Part shown: one piece after another, positions 1-11,026 of the stretch
Layout: every line of letters begins with the position of its first letter
How positions within the stretch are numbered: the stretch's first letter is position 1
Assembly (NCBI RefSeq): GCF_000004075.3
Contig: NC_026660.2
Coordinates: 6,820,001 to 6,884,000, forward strand
DNA from: Cucumis sativus
Lineage: Eukaryota > Streptophyta > Magnoliopsida > Cucurbitales > Cucurbitaceae
DNA: 64,000 nucleotides
Direction: 5' to 3'
Notes under the pieces: generated by a model
The model's database searches: none
What the model was told of the DNA's origin: nothing
Seen by the model: the letters and a program-made list of their open reading frames with translations, nothing else
Made by a program: the position numbers and the translations under genes

Positions 1-2930
1 TATGCTTGATACCATGTTCATTTTATTGGTGGAATTATGAATGTGTCTATTGTGGTGGGTTTCTCACTTTTGACCTCATAATTAATTGGGTGAAGTCATT
101 GATTGTTGCTCTTTTTTCATTGTTTGGTCACCTCTTCTCTCTTTTTTGCATGATGACCATTCACTCTCTTAGAAGCCTTTACTTTTTTGTATGGGTCATA
201 GATTAGATATATAGGGAAGAGAGAAAAAGAGAGATTGATTTCATTGCATAACACATCATCTAGTTTTGTCAAATTGCTTACTTTTTTTCTTTAATTATAT
301 ATGTATGTTATTTTTGTTATTTAATAAGTGATACATGTTGTAATGGAATAAAAATAATGGTTCATAAGAGAATAAACAAACATAAGTGTACTTGAAGGAG
401 AAATGTTTGGTATTGGAATTTGTGTGGTGTGCATGCTAGCCATCAAAAGATAAATGAATTTGAGACTTTGTTTAAAGATTATAGATTTGAAGTCCAAATA
501 TAACATCAGAATTTGAATCCTATTTGAAGTTGAAAGCCTCAAGAAGTATCTATGTCCAAACCAATATTTAAATAGACATGTTTAGGTTGGTTAGTAGAAA
601 AAAGAATAGAGTATTTAAACCTATATCTAAGTAGTCTCTTGTTTCATCGACTTCTTACTATTAGATATTGTTGTCTTTAGTTATATATCATTGACGATCT
701 TCCTTTTCTCATAACCAATGTGAGACTTCACTAATCACACTCCAACAATCTTTCTCTCGGACAAATAATCACTAAAGTCTCCCATCAAATAGTCATATAT
801 CTATTTGTGTTTAGACAATCATTCTTAACCAAGTCAACTTCTCTATATCAAAACTTCATTTCCTTGTTTGATTAACGCAACAACGGATTACAAGAACACT
901 ATGTTATTGAGACACATTGAGAAAATATAATCAAGTATAAGAAGCATGACTCTCGTACTATTTGTTAAAGATAATGAGTCTCTCTAAGCATCGACCATAA
1001 GATACATCATTGTATTTATATTTAGAGTGTTGCTACTCGTACTTATTTTAATTTAATTTGGAGTAAGTTGTTTAAGTACACAGTAAAGGAAACTAGAAAA
1101 AAAGTAAAAAGTAACAATTATAGATGGACGAAGTAATGAAAGTAATGCATGATTTAATTAGAAATATAATATATTGTATGGTTTTTGAATATTATTACAA
1201 ACAGCCAAATTAAGACCCACCCATAGTCTCAGTGTCAATCTTCTTATGGAAATGCTTAGTTCATGCACTCATTACTCAGCTCCCAAATTGATAGTCTTCC
1301 TTTCTCCTTTTTCTTCCCTAATTAATATATATACATATGATTTTAGAAACAGAATAATTATATAGCTTTCCATCAATGTGATGTGTGATTTTGTGAGTTT
1401 TTTTCTTTTTTTCCTAATTTTTCAAGTTGGTGCCAATACAATTATAGCACCTCCCCTCCCTTTAATTATTGAAAGTGTGGATTATATTAGTAATTCTTAA
1501 ATTTTTATTACTTTTAAATTGGTGTTAAATATTAAAAAGCTTTTGGTAATGTGCTTAATTAAGTAGTTATGTTCTAAAAAAAAAAACACTGAATTGTAAA
1601 TCTCTACTCTTCTTTTTGTTAAAATAATTCAACGTATTTGATTAATATTCATTTTATACTTATGAATTGAAAGTATAAATATGTCAATCTATAGACCAGT
1701 TCGTGAAAATTGTGTAGATTTTCTAAAGTTTTGAATTGTGTATGTATTTATCAATTTGGTTGTACACAATTACTAAGAAAACACTTTAATATAATTAAAC
1801 AGTAAATAATAACAAAAAGGGGAAAAAACGATTGAAAAACCCTTATTTGCCATAAGGGCCATGAAAGTGGAATTCCAATTCAGCCCACGAGCTGGATTTG
1901 TTGTCCCACGAGAAAGCCCAAAACTAGGCCCGCACCCCAAAATGGGTTCTACTTATAGTTGTAGTTGGGTTGTAAGGAGTTCAGATTCAATCTCTTGTTT
2001 TTAGTTCGTTGAATTTAGGATTAGTTGGTATGAATTGTAAAATATTTACAAAATTAATAAAATACTAGAGTATATCATCACCATAGGCTACTAGTACATG
2101 TGATCTATCGAAGATAAACGGTGATGTTTTGATATATTTGTAAATATTTTGGTTCATTTTGTTACATTTGAAAACAATTCTAAAATATAGTCCAGATTTC
2201 ATAAAAATATGGCTCAAAAGTCACCTTGTGTTTAGGTCATATTAGTATGAAGTTACCAAAATAAAACATTGTGCATGTGGTAAGAATATCACTCTTGCTT
2301 CATATGGTTTAGGTTTTCTACTCCCCCTCTCTCAATATTCTCTTGCTCTTGCTCTTGTTGTTTCCATTCAAAATAAACAAATAACAAAATAGTAAGAGTA
2401 TAAGGTAAAGGTCGAAAACAAGGATGTATGCTAGCAAAAGTATAAGACAAAAATAGAGGTAAAATGTAATGATCGAAAACAATAATGTATGATAACAGTG
2501 AGAGCAAGAGTCAAGAACAAAGAGTTGTAACACATGTATGCACACTAGTTTCAATCATTTCTACTAAATCCACGATACCAACAAAATTTTAAGAAAAAAC
2601 TCAAAGTTATTTTTTGGATCTAAAATTTAGATAAATCTTAGAAACCAATTTGAAAAAGAGATATAGGGATCGTTTGAAAATACCAACTAGAAGTTCGTGG
2701 AGTGGATTATTGTTGTCCACCATAGGTTTGGGACACTAAGAACAAATAATTTACCTATATAGTCACATCCGAAATAATATTACAACTTATTCACTATCAT
2801 GAGTAATGACTTATAATAATCGAGACTATAAGGACAAATCGAAAGTCACTTTTGAAGATTTTGGAAATTAAACCAAGAAAAGAACTTATGAAGAGCAGTA
2901 CATAAGAGTGCAGTATGCTAAAATAGTAGT
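1..2930. other. Gene-poor 5' flank of the KH gene
   Basis: AT-rich sequence with only short, chance-like reading frames. About 1850-1960 carries a cluster of GCCCA/GGCCC words of the kind seen in plant housekeeping promoters, but it lies over 1 kb from the next start codon. The stretch 540-1030 has a mixed, LTR-like texture, but I could not find paired ends. I see no gene here. Confidence 0.6.
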
Positions 2931-2940
2931 ATATATAAAA
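2931..2940 (+). promoter_or_regulatory. TATA box of the KH gene
   Basis: A clean TATATAAA at 2932-2939 lies about 160-170 bases upstream of the KH start codon and is followed by a CT-rich leader (CTCTCCTCTCCTCCTC), a common arrangement around plant transcription starts. It implies a start site near 2965-2975, which puts the upstream ORF at 3008-3100 inside the leader. The position is inferred from sequence only. Confidence 0.5.
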
Positions 2941-3007
2941 CTAAAACTAACCCTTTTCTTCTAGCTCTCCTCTCCTCCTCTCTTTTACCTTGTGTGTGTT
3001 CTTCTCT

Positions 3008-3100
3008 ATGGTATCATCAACTATACTCATTTCTCTTCTCCATTCAAATCTTCGCACTCCGCCATCTTCCATATCTCACTGCCCTGAACACTCCTCCTAA
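3008..3100 (+). CDS. Upstream ORF in the KH gene leader, 30 codons
   Basis: ATG at 3008 opens a 30-codon frame that stops with TAA at 3098-3100. One base separates this stop from the main ATG at 3102. The peptide begins MVSSTILISLL and resembles nothing I recognise. Its reading frame differs from the main protein's. If the TATA box at 2931 is used, ribosomes meet this ATG first, so the main protein would need leaky scanning or reinitiation. Role inferred from position only. Confidence 0.4.
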   Translation: MVSSTILISLLHSNLRTPPSSISHCPEHSS

Positions 3101-3101
3101 T

Positions 3102-6100
3102 ATGCAACCAGGTGATATTCCTCTATACCCTTCCATGCCCGCCATGGCTCCTCTTCCTGTTTCCATGCCTTTACCCGGTACTCTCCTGGTCTCCGAGCCC
3201 GGACATACCGTCACCGGGAAACGCCGACGAGAGGATGACCTGATCGTTTCCAATTCGGATGCCTCGGATATATCGGCTCCTAAAAGACAAGCGAAGGCCC
3301 ACGACGTGCTTTTCAGAATCGTTGTGCCATCCAAGCAGATCGGGAAGGTTATTGGTAAAGTTGGTTGTCGAATTCAGAAGGTTCGTGAGGAGACTAAAGC
3401 TACGATTAAGATTGCGGATGCAGTCGCGGTATTGTTCTTGTTATTTTTTATTTTGTGCGCTTTGGGGGTTAGGGTTTTCGGTTTTGCTATGGAGGAAGTG
3501 CTAATAGAAAACTTAATGTACCGGCGTGGTTTTTTCTTTTTTCTTTTTTGTCCCTTGAATCTTTTGCTGGTTGGTGGATTTCTTGGTGACAATTGGAGGT
3601 TTTGTGCTTCAGCGGTATGAAGAACGTGTCATCATTATAAGTTCGAAGGACAATGAGAATTCGGTTACTGATGCAGAGAAAGCACTTCAGCAAATTGCAG
3701 CACTGATATTGAAGGTCATACATCGCTAACTGCTAGACATGCTTTAGAGATGTTATATTTATTTTCTTGTGTGATGTTGTCTCAATTTTTTCTTCTTTGT
3801 TTATATTGTGAAAAGGGGAATTTCAAAGAAAATCAAGTTATGCGTGGTTACTTTAGGAAGGTTAATCACTGGGGACATTGTCCAAAGATCTTCGTCCATG
3901 GTTTTTGGATTTCCTAGTACGGTAATGCATATTGTGCAGGAAAGCCAAAAAAAATTCCTACTCCCAAAATAAAAAGAAAGAGAAAGGAACCGATTAAGAA
4001 AGTGACAAGAATTTGAACCAAGAATTGAGGTTGTCATTTCAGTTTCGTGTTTACACGTATTCATAATCAAATTTCATTTATTGAGTGACATATCTGTTTA
4101 AGAGCTTTCAGCTATACCACAGTGATGTTGGAGGAGGTTCTTGTTAATAGTTCTCTTTAAGGAGTTAGGTTCGTTTGGCAATTGCTTTTCTTTCTTTTTG
4201 CTATTGCATGGAATTTGTGGCTCGAGAGAAATAGGATGTTCTTAGGGATACATAAAAGGATTAGAGGAGGTTTGGAGTGTGACAAATTTAAATGCCTTTC
4301 TTTGGGAATTTTTGTTTTAAAGAGTTATATGATGCATCATTTTTTGTTCTTATCAATTAGAGCAATCTTCTGTATTTTGCTTTATGTCCTGTTTTTTATC
4401 TCTTTTGTTTGGAAGTTTTTTTCAGTAGGCTGTTGCTTTCTACAGAAGTTGCGTTTTAATATATATTAAACGAAAACACATTCTTTATCTGCAATTGTTC
4501 ATATGTATACATATAAAAAGTACGCCTTATTCACAATGGTTGAAAGCTTCTTCATGAATGTTTCTATGCTGTATTGACGTGTATAATTAAGTAGGGATGA
4601 TGGAGGTAACTGGTGTTATTGACTCCAATAAGGCTAGCAACTATAGTCCTTTTCTTTGACTGCCTTAAAAACTTTATTCTTTTTCCGTATAAAGAAGTAA
4701 AATATCTAGATGAAAACAAAAAGAGAATACTTGAAGTTATTGATTTTCAAGGCAGGGTAAGTAACAGCACTTCCATCATGTGATTGGTTCTTTTTTATTT
4801 TTTTACGAGCAACAGTGTGCAATTGAGCTAGCTTACCCTTAAATCCCCTTGACGAAATATCCCTCTGTTGTCAAGAACTTATCGTTGTTTTAAGTTTTAA
4901 CCTGCAAGTGTGAATTGGTATGTTTTTGCCTAAATTATCTGTCCATACTTGACCAATTAAATTAGTCCTCTTCTTGAGGTGCAAATCCTCGTGTGGTAAA
5001 ATAGAATGATAGCTTCATATATTTATTTTAGATCATTTTTTTAAAATTTTGTATCTGCTACTTCTTTTATTTTTATTATACTTATCATGATTTTACAGGA
5101 AGATGGTTCGAGCATTGAGGAACTAAAAGTTGGAACAGGGCATGTGGCTGCTAATACTATAAGGCTCCTAATAGCAGGATCTCAAGCAGGTTCCTTGATT
5201 GGTGCCTCAGGTCAAAATATTGAGAAATTGAGGAATTCTTCTGGTGCATCAATTACGATCCTTGCCCCAAATCAATTACCTCTTTGTGCATCTGCTCATG
5301 AATCGGACCGGGTGGTGCAAGTGAGTTTTTCCACTCTGTCAGAACTTAGAACATATGTAGTGTATCATTCTTTTTAATGACAAACAAGTATTATAGTGTA
5401 TCATTCTTTCTTCCTTCCTATTAAGTTCATCACTATTTGTTTGAATCATAACGATATGATCAACGTTACAGCTATGCTTGATGCTATTGCAAGTAATGAG
5501 GTGAAAAGGAGTTTTGGTTTTACTTTTCTAACTGTTTTCTAAATGTTTGCTGATAGAAAAGATTGACTTTCATGAGTAGAGTGCATCTAACTAGAATTGG
5601 GTGATTCTTGTTATGAATATTGGCCACCCAAATACATATCCCTACGTTTGGAATCTCATTGGCATGGAGTGGTAGGGATTGGATGGGGAAGGTTTTATCA
5701 TCTCACCCTTTTAGGGAGGACACTTTTCTTTGGGATATTCACACCTAGTGAATTTTGTAATGCCCAGATTTATAGATCAATGAAATTCAGCTTATTGAAG
5801 TGTATGCATCATTGTTTCTAGCCATTTCTGAGCCTTCTTTGCTGTTTGTCTCTATTACTCCTCCCTAGTTTGATTTGTGACGAATGTTTTCATATAATGA
5901 GAAGGAAGTTGTTAATAGCTTTTGTAGTTGTACACCTAGATAATATTTCTTAAACAATTCATTCTACAAGTTCTTGTTCCATGGGGATATTTTGATTTCA
6001 CTCTGTAATCTATTCCAGACTATAACTATTTATACATTTTAGTGTGCTATCGTTATGAGAAATTGGAGTTTCAGAGTGGTTTGTTTCTTTGAGAAGCAGT

Positions 6101-7443
6101 TTCGTTTTGGAACTTAAGGTTGGCATTAGAAGATAAGTTACACTGTTTCTTTCAAGAGTGGGATACTCCCTTGCTGCTCTCTTCGATTCTGCTTTCTCCA
6201 GCATTTTTTTAAAATTTCAAGTTCCTCAATCATTCTAAAATGTTCACTTCACATGATATTTATCAAATCATCTTTCGAACCTTATGCAAATGTTTTGAAT
6301 TTATCATGCCCATTTTCACATGCTACGCTACTTTTTTCCATGTCTTGTTATCACATTGTGTCCCATCTAGTTTCATTTTTGGAGATGTCTTTGTCTTGTT
6401 ATCACATTGTGTCCCATCTAGTTTCATTTTTGGAGATGTCTAAGATCATGTTATGAGAGCTGGCACTAATGATCGGTTATGTTTCTTTTGGAACTCAGAT
6501 ATCAGGGGATATTCTGGCAGTCTTGAAGGCTCTTGAGGAGATAGGCAATCAACTAAGGTCCTAAATTGAACCAAGACTGAGAGTTTATCTGATTCATGCA
6601 TACTTCTGTAACTTTTACTTAAACTTTGTGTAGTACAAGATAATTGCAGCAGATGTTATCAAGATCAGTCAAATCTTGGCGTCCTATTTTTCTTTCTTTC
6701 TTTTTTTTAGTTATTTTTGGTTGAATTCAATTTCAGGGTAAATCCACCTCGGCAAGTCATTTCAGTTAGCCCAACGTATAATTATAATACAATGCATCCG
6801 CCACAGTCGTATATGGATCCAACCTCAGGTTATTCAGTGGTTTTCTGTATCAAATAAATCATTTATGATTCTGTCTTTTGTGTGTCTGTGAAGTTTTAAT
6901 ATTTTTTCTTCTAACCACATCATCTTTAGGAAAACCAATCTTGCAGTTAATTATGTAACCTTCGAGATGTTGATATCGGAGACATTGGTGGGTGGGTTGA
7001 TTGGGATTGGTGGCTTCAACATATCAAGAATCAGAAATGAATCTGGGGCTACCATCAAGGTCAGAAACCAAGCAGTTCTATTTCATCATGAAAGATCTTG
7101 AAATTCTATTCCTAAATCAATATCATTACAAGTTACATTATTCTTTACAGGTTTGTGGTGGCAGAGGTGAACAAAATTACAGGCAAATACAATTTGGTGG
7201 AAGTGCTGAACAGGCATGAGCTTTTCTCTTATTTTAAGTATCATCAACTAGAATGTCTTCAGAATATCTAGAGAATGCCTTGATTTTCTCCAACACCTTT
7301 TCTCTCGCTTTTCTTTTCTGTGAAGGAGCTTCAATTTGTATTGTTTTGTGGATGTTTATCAGGTAGCGTTGGCAAAACAAAGGGTTGATGAATATATTTA
7401 TTCTCAGGTGATCCGACAAGCTGGTGTTCAACAGACAGCGTAG
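3102..7443 (+). CDS. KH-domain RNA-binding protein, poly(rC)-binding / FLK-PEPPER type
   Basis: Probable nuclear RNA-binding protein with three KH domains, the class that includes plant FLK and PEPPER and animal poly(rC)-binding proteins. Exons: 3102-3428, 3613-3714, 5099-5320, 6499-6557, 6737-6828, 6947-7059, 7151-7213, 7363-7443; 352 aa, phase kept throughout. The KH signature IGxxGxxI is seen three times: VIGKVGCRI in exon 1, LIGASGQNI in exon 3 and LIGIGGFNI in exon 6. The N-terminus is rich in Pro and Met with a basic KRRRE patch. The start is the first in-frame ATG after the leader. Intron 7 begins with GC, not GT (CAG|GCATGA); if retained, the protein would end at a TGA at 7217. The final TAG (7441) overlaps a possible GT donor (AGC|GTAGGT), so a longer 3' isoform cannot be excluded. 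The exact orthologue is uncertain. Confidence 0.85.
4160..4450 (+). mobile_element. LINE 3'-end relic in KH intron 2
   Basis: The translated fragment reads WNLWLERNRMF followed by a Cys/Lys-rich stretch, the pattern found at the C-terminus (zf-RVT region) of plant L1-type LINE ORF2 proteins. It is short and 5'-truncated and lies in the same strand sense as the host gene. No tail or target duplication could be fixed. Confidence 0.45.
6341..6442 (+). repeat. 51-bp tandem duplication in KH intron 3
   Basis: Two head-to-tail copies, 6341-6391 and 6392-6442, differ at only one base by eye. The unit starts TGTCTTGTTATCACATTG. The near identity points to a recent duplication. It lies wholly within the intron before exon 6499-6557. 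Confidence 0.9.
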
Positions 7444-7457
7444 GTTTTCTTTCATAA

Positions 7458-7530
7458 CTACTCTCCCTCTCCCTCTCCCTCCCTCCCTCTCTCTCCCTCC
7501 CTCTCTCTCCCTCCTTCTCCCTCTCCTGTG
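7458..7530. repeat. CT-rich simple repeat (CTCTCC/CCTC)n
   Basis: About 70 bases of nearly pure pyrimidine made of CTCTCC, CCTC and CTCT units, just after the KH stop codon. It is a microsatellite-like tract likely to vary in length. Confidence 0.9.
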
Positions 7531-9730
7531 CGAAAAAAATAAAAAGAGAGAATAAAAACTTTCCTGTGGTTAAGCCATTGTCCAAGTTCTGGGACCTTAT
7601 CCCCAAAAAAAGAAAAAAAATCAGAAGTTTCATCAAAATCATACTACCATGGTGTTGGTAACACAAAATTCAAAACGTTAAGTTGTACTCGGTGATGCAA
7701 TTTAGAGACAAGAATGACCTCCATTCGTGCTTGAAAAGAAAAATGATATACTGAATGGTAAGACTCCGTCAAGTTATAATATTTGAATATTTAGCTTTTG
7801 TCGGCTCAGGTAGGGATTTGGAATCATTTCATTTCATTCGGATTCACAATCTTTAGAAGTAGAAAATATCAAATATCTTAGAAGACTAATCACCTTTTTT
7901 CTCTCCCAAAACTTACTAATCAAATGTTTTGAAAAATCTATAAATACTAGAAGAAAGAATCCCAATCTGTATTCTGAAGAGAGAGCACATATAGTTATGG
8001 TACTTTGATTTCACATCTTGAGTAGATGTTAAATAACTCAATTTTAGAGGGTAGAATATCGAACTCTATACAAACTTGAGAACTTTGTTTCTTGTTTCAA
8101 GTTTGTTTCAATTGTTGTGGCTACTATTGTTTCATCTGCTTTATTCTATTCAACTCTTCTAACACATCCTATGAATGAACTTTGTTTTCTTTTTTACCCT
8201 CTGGGTTCATGAGTGAGTTCCCACCCATTCAACCATGAAAGTATCGTGCTATACACAAATTGAATGAGAAATTGTCTTATAAATGGTTAGGTTAAATTGC
8301 AATTTTAATCCTCATGCTTGTGCTTGATACCTATGATTTGGTTCAGTATGATTTTAGCTCATTACCACTATTAGTCCATATCCCAAAGAAAGTACATGTA
8401 AAACAAGTTGTTAACTAGTTAAAATCAAAAGACCTTGACTCAACAACAGGAGGGAATCCAATGAAATCCTAGAAAAAGACTTGCAAGGGAAGCCCTGGAG
8501 GGTAGGACTCCAAACACCAACATCCTTTCATCCAAACCTAAAGTCAAAAAACCCTTGACATCAAGGAGAGAAGAGAGGTCACCTCCGTCAGTTTCCGGTT
8601 TCCTATTGGACAAGGGTTGACGGAAAGCTGAATTCTTCAACCAAACCAAAAGGTCTCAACACCCAACAATTTTTTAATGAGGACAAATGATCTAATCAAA
8701 CGCAGAAGAGGTGTCTATGCCCACCCAATTGGAAAATCTTACTTGGAATACGTTTTTGGGCTTGCTTTTTATTCTTTCATTTTATTTTTTTTCAAGGAAA
8801 GTCAGTTTCTTTAATTTTTTTAAAAAATGATAATATATAACCAAAATATTAAATGGTTCTTGTGGTAACAAAAAGAAAAAAAATCAGAGAGGGAGATCTG
8901 TGGTAGCTTGAGCTCTTATTTGATACAATATTGTTCAGTCTGCAGATGTGGTAAACCTCAAACAGAAAGAGAGTTGTTTTGATTGTAATGGCAAACATCT
9001 CCATGGGAAGCTCTGAAGGACAGCTCCTACAAACTTCAACCTGATGAATGCATGGATATTGATGATGAGTATTACTACACCTAATCAAGTGCTGCAGGAT
9101 TTTGGAATAATGGCTTCCTTTTTCTTCTTCTTTATTTTAATTTTTTTCTTTTTCTTTTTTAAATGTGACATATTGTAATTGTGGCAAATAGTTGTCTGAA
9201 TATTTTCTATATTAACTACTTAAAAGAGTTTCTATAGCTATTAAAGGCTACTAGGAAAAGTTTGGCTTCCAGCTCTGAGTCTTGAACTGAACTTTGATTT
9301 TTTCTCATTTGGTCGCTATTGATCGTATTGCTTTTTGTATGATCATTTAAAGTGCAAATGTAACTTTTTGTCCTTTTTTTCTTTTTGAATATGAAAATGC
9401 CAAGGTAAGTCGTTTCTCTATAGCCATATAAGTTGGTGAAGCCAAATTTATCTAACAATTTTTGTGAAGAGACAGTCCTAAGAGTTTGGGGAATAAATCA
9501 TTTTATTGGTTTTTTCTTTGAAGTGAATGTAAAATTTCAGATCCTGTTTGAACTTTTTTTGTTACGATTCCAAATAACATTTTAAAGCAATTTCTGTTCA
9601 ATCACAATATTCAATCTTTGAAACTTGAAAACTAGTCCTCGATGCTTTATACACCCTAAAATGACATTTATTATATCAACTAGGTCTTGTTTAGTTTTTG
9701 TGTTTTGAAAATTACTGTTTTTTTATTTTT

Positions 9731-9812
9731 TGTCCATATTTTAAAAAATGTTAATTGTAATTCATTAACAAAAGAAAAATAATGCTTTTATTTCGAGAGT
9801 TGAACTCAAGAG
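9731..9812 (-). pseudogene. Decayed partial copy of the tRNA-Thr locus
   Basis: This stretch matches 9871-9949 in order: a T/A-rich lead, ATTAACAAAAG, then the tRNA 3' acceptor and T-arm (GAGAGTTGAACTCAAGA versus GAGAGTCGAACTCAAGA). The anticodon arm and 5' half are missing, and the copy has drifted. It looks like an old local duplication that took only the 3' half of the tRNA gene and its downstream DNA. Confidence 0.6.
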
Positions 9813-9921
9813 ATTATTTCATTTACGAATATCATTTACAATTCTAAATTATATGGTCTGTTATATTTATGTTCGTCTTTAAAAAAAGATTAATTGTAAT
9901 AAATTAACAAAAGGAAAATGA

Positions 9922-9995
9922 TGCTTTCATTGAGAGTCGAACTCAAGACCTCCCGCTTACTAAACGGGTGCTCTAACCAACTGAGCTATGAAAGC
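9922..9995 (-). tRNA. tRNA-Thr (anticodon AGU)
   Basis: On the minus strand the 74-nt gene begins GCTTTCATAGCTCAG and folds as a full cloverleaf: acceptor GCTTTCA with TGAAAGC, D arm GCTC/GAGC, anticodon stem CCCGT/GCGGG around loop TTAGTAA (anticodon AGT), T arm TTGAG/CTCAA around TTCGACT, discriminator A. The internal A box (TAGCTCAGTTGG) and B box (GTTCGACTC) are intact. Just after the gene comes a TTTT run, the normal polymerase III stop. No intron. Confidence 0.95.
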
Positions 9996-11026
9996 TTTGA
10001 TGTCCTACAACACTCCTTTACAAAATATATTACAAATACAAAGGCAAGATTTTTTAGAACAGAAAGTAAAGAATTTAGCTTTGGGGGCAATTGTTACATA
10101 AAATAAAAATAGATTTAGATTGTCCCAATACTTAGAAACATTATCTAGTTTTAGCATTGGAAATCAATGAGTGAACTTATAATCATTTTCATTTTTAGAT
10201 TAAGAGTCAATATTTACATACACTTATTTAAACATTTAGAAAGTCAATCCAAACATGTCATAAGTTTATAAATATTCGGATTTAAATCCCTTATTCAAGT
10301 AGGAAACAAGCAAAAAAATGCAAATTTGTCATGTTGTCATATGTTATATGAACATCAAAATTTATTATTAGTATATATTAGTTTTCAAACTTGTCATCGA
10401 CCATTGTTGTATTTAATTCAATAGCATTCTTAATAGAAAGACTTGCTGAAGTTTGTAGGGTGTAATTTCAATTTTTCCTTTTGTTATACTTTTTTTTAGG
10501 GAACTTTATCTTTCATTTTATCTCTATTTTTCATATTTATCAAGTTGTTTCGTTTCCTCTCTTTCTATAATTGTTAGGTTTATCAAGAAACTCATCTCAT
10601 AACTCTACACCCTAAATAAAAATTCATCTCTACTTAGAAGCTCTTGGCTCATCAAAGTGGATTGGACGGATGGGTAAAAAAGGCTCACTCAATGGTTTGG
10701 TTTGCTAACTACTGAAGATGTTTATTATTGTTGTATGTGTAAATTCACCATTTTTGCATAGTTATTTGCATCAACTATTCTAATTATTCTTCTCAATGAC
10801 TCAGCTCACCATTTTCATGTGGAAACCTCAAAGTGAATTTTATTATTTCAATATGAACCAAGCAGTTGCAAAGGAGAAGATAGTCTTTGAATAATTGAAT
10901 TATTGTATTTATTGTAAGCACAAACTTTACCTTGTCTTCAAGTCTTCCTTTCTTCATCCTCACCAACATTTTCTCTCTCAAAATTCTCAAAATCCCAATT
11001 CCAAAGCTCCACAACAATCATCATCA
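9996..11026. other. Intergenic, upstream of the DUF761 gene
   Basis: AT-rich sequence with no supported ORF. The last 100 bases are rich in C and T, with repeated CAA/CTC, as in a plant 5' leader. I could not pick out a confident TATA box. Confidence 0.5.

Larger units (their letters stand above)
7444..9921. other. 3' flank of the KH gene, no further gene seen
   Basis: AT-rich and without a convincing ORF. It holds the CT-rich simple repeat at 7458-7530. A CTGCAG at about 8941 followed by less AT-rich sequence to 9090 could be the acceptor of a 3' untranslated exon of the KH gene if the donor at 7439 is used, but this is a guess. The last 200 bases hold the partial tRNA copy described separately. 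Confidence 0.5.

Noticed and set aside
5590-5800. 74-codon frame in KH intron 3 region with a LINE-like feel
   Set aside because: Only weak resemblance (Trp/Gly-rich), no tail or flanking signs; left unannotated.
6341-6442. CRISPR-like direct repeats
   Set aside because: Only two adjacent copies with no spacers, in a eukaryotic intron; a simple tandem duplication.
7331-7666. 111-codon minus-strand frame rich in Arg, Glu and Gly
   Set aside because: It is a translation of the CT-rich simple repeat after the KH stop codon.
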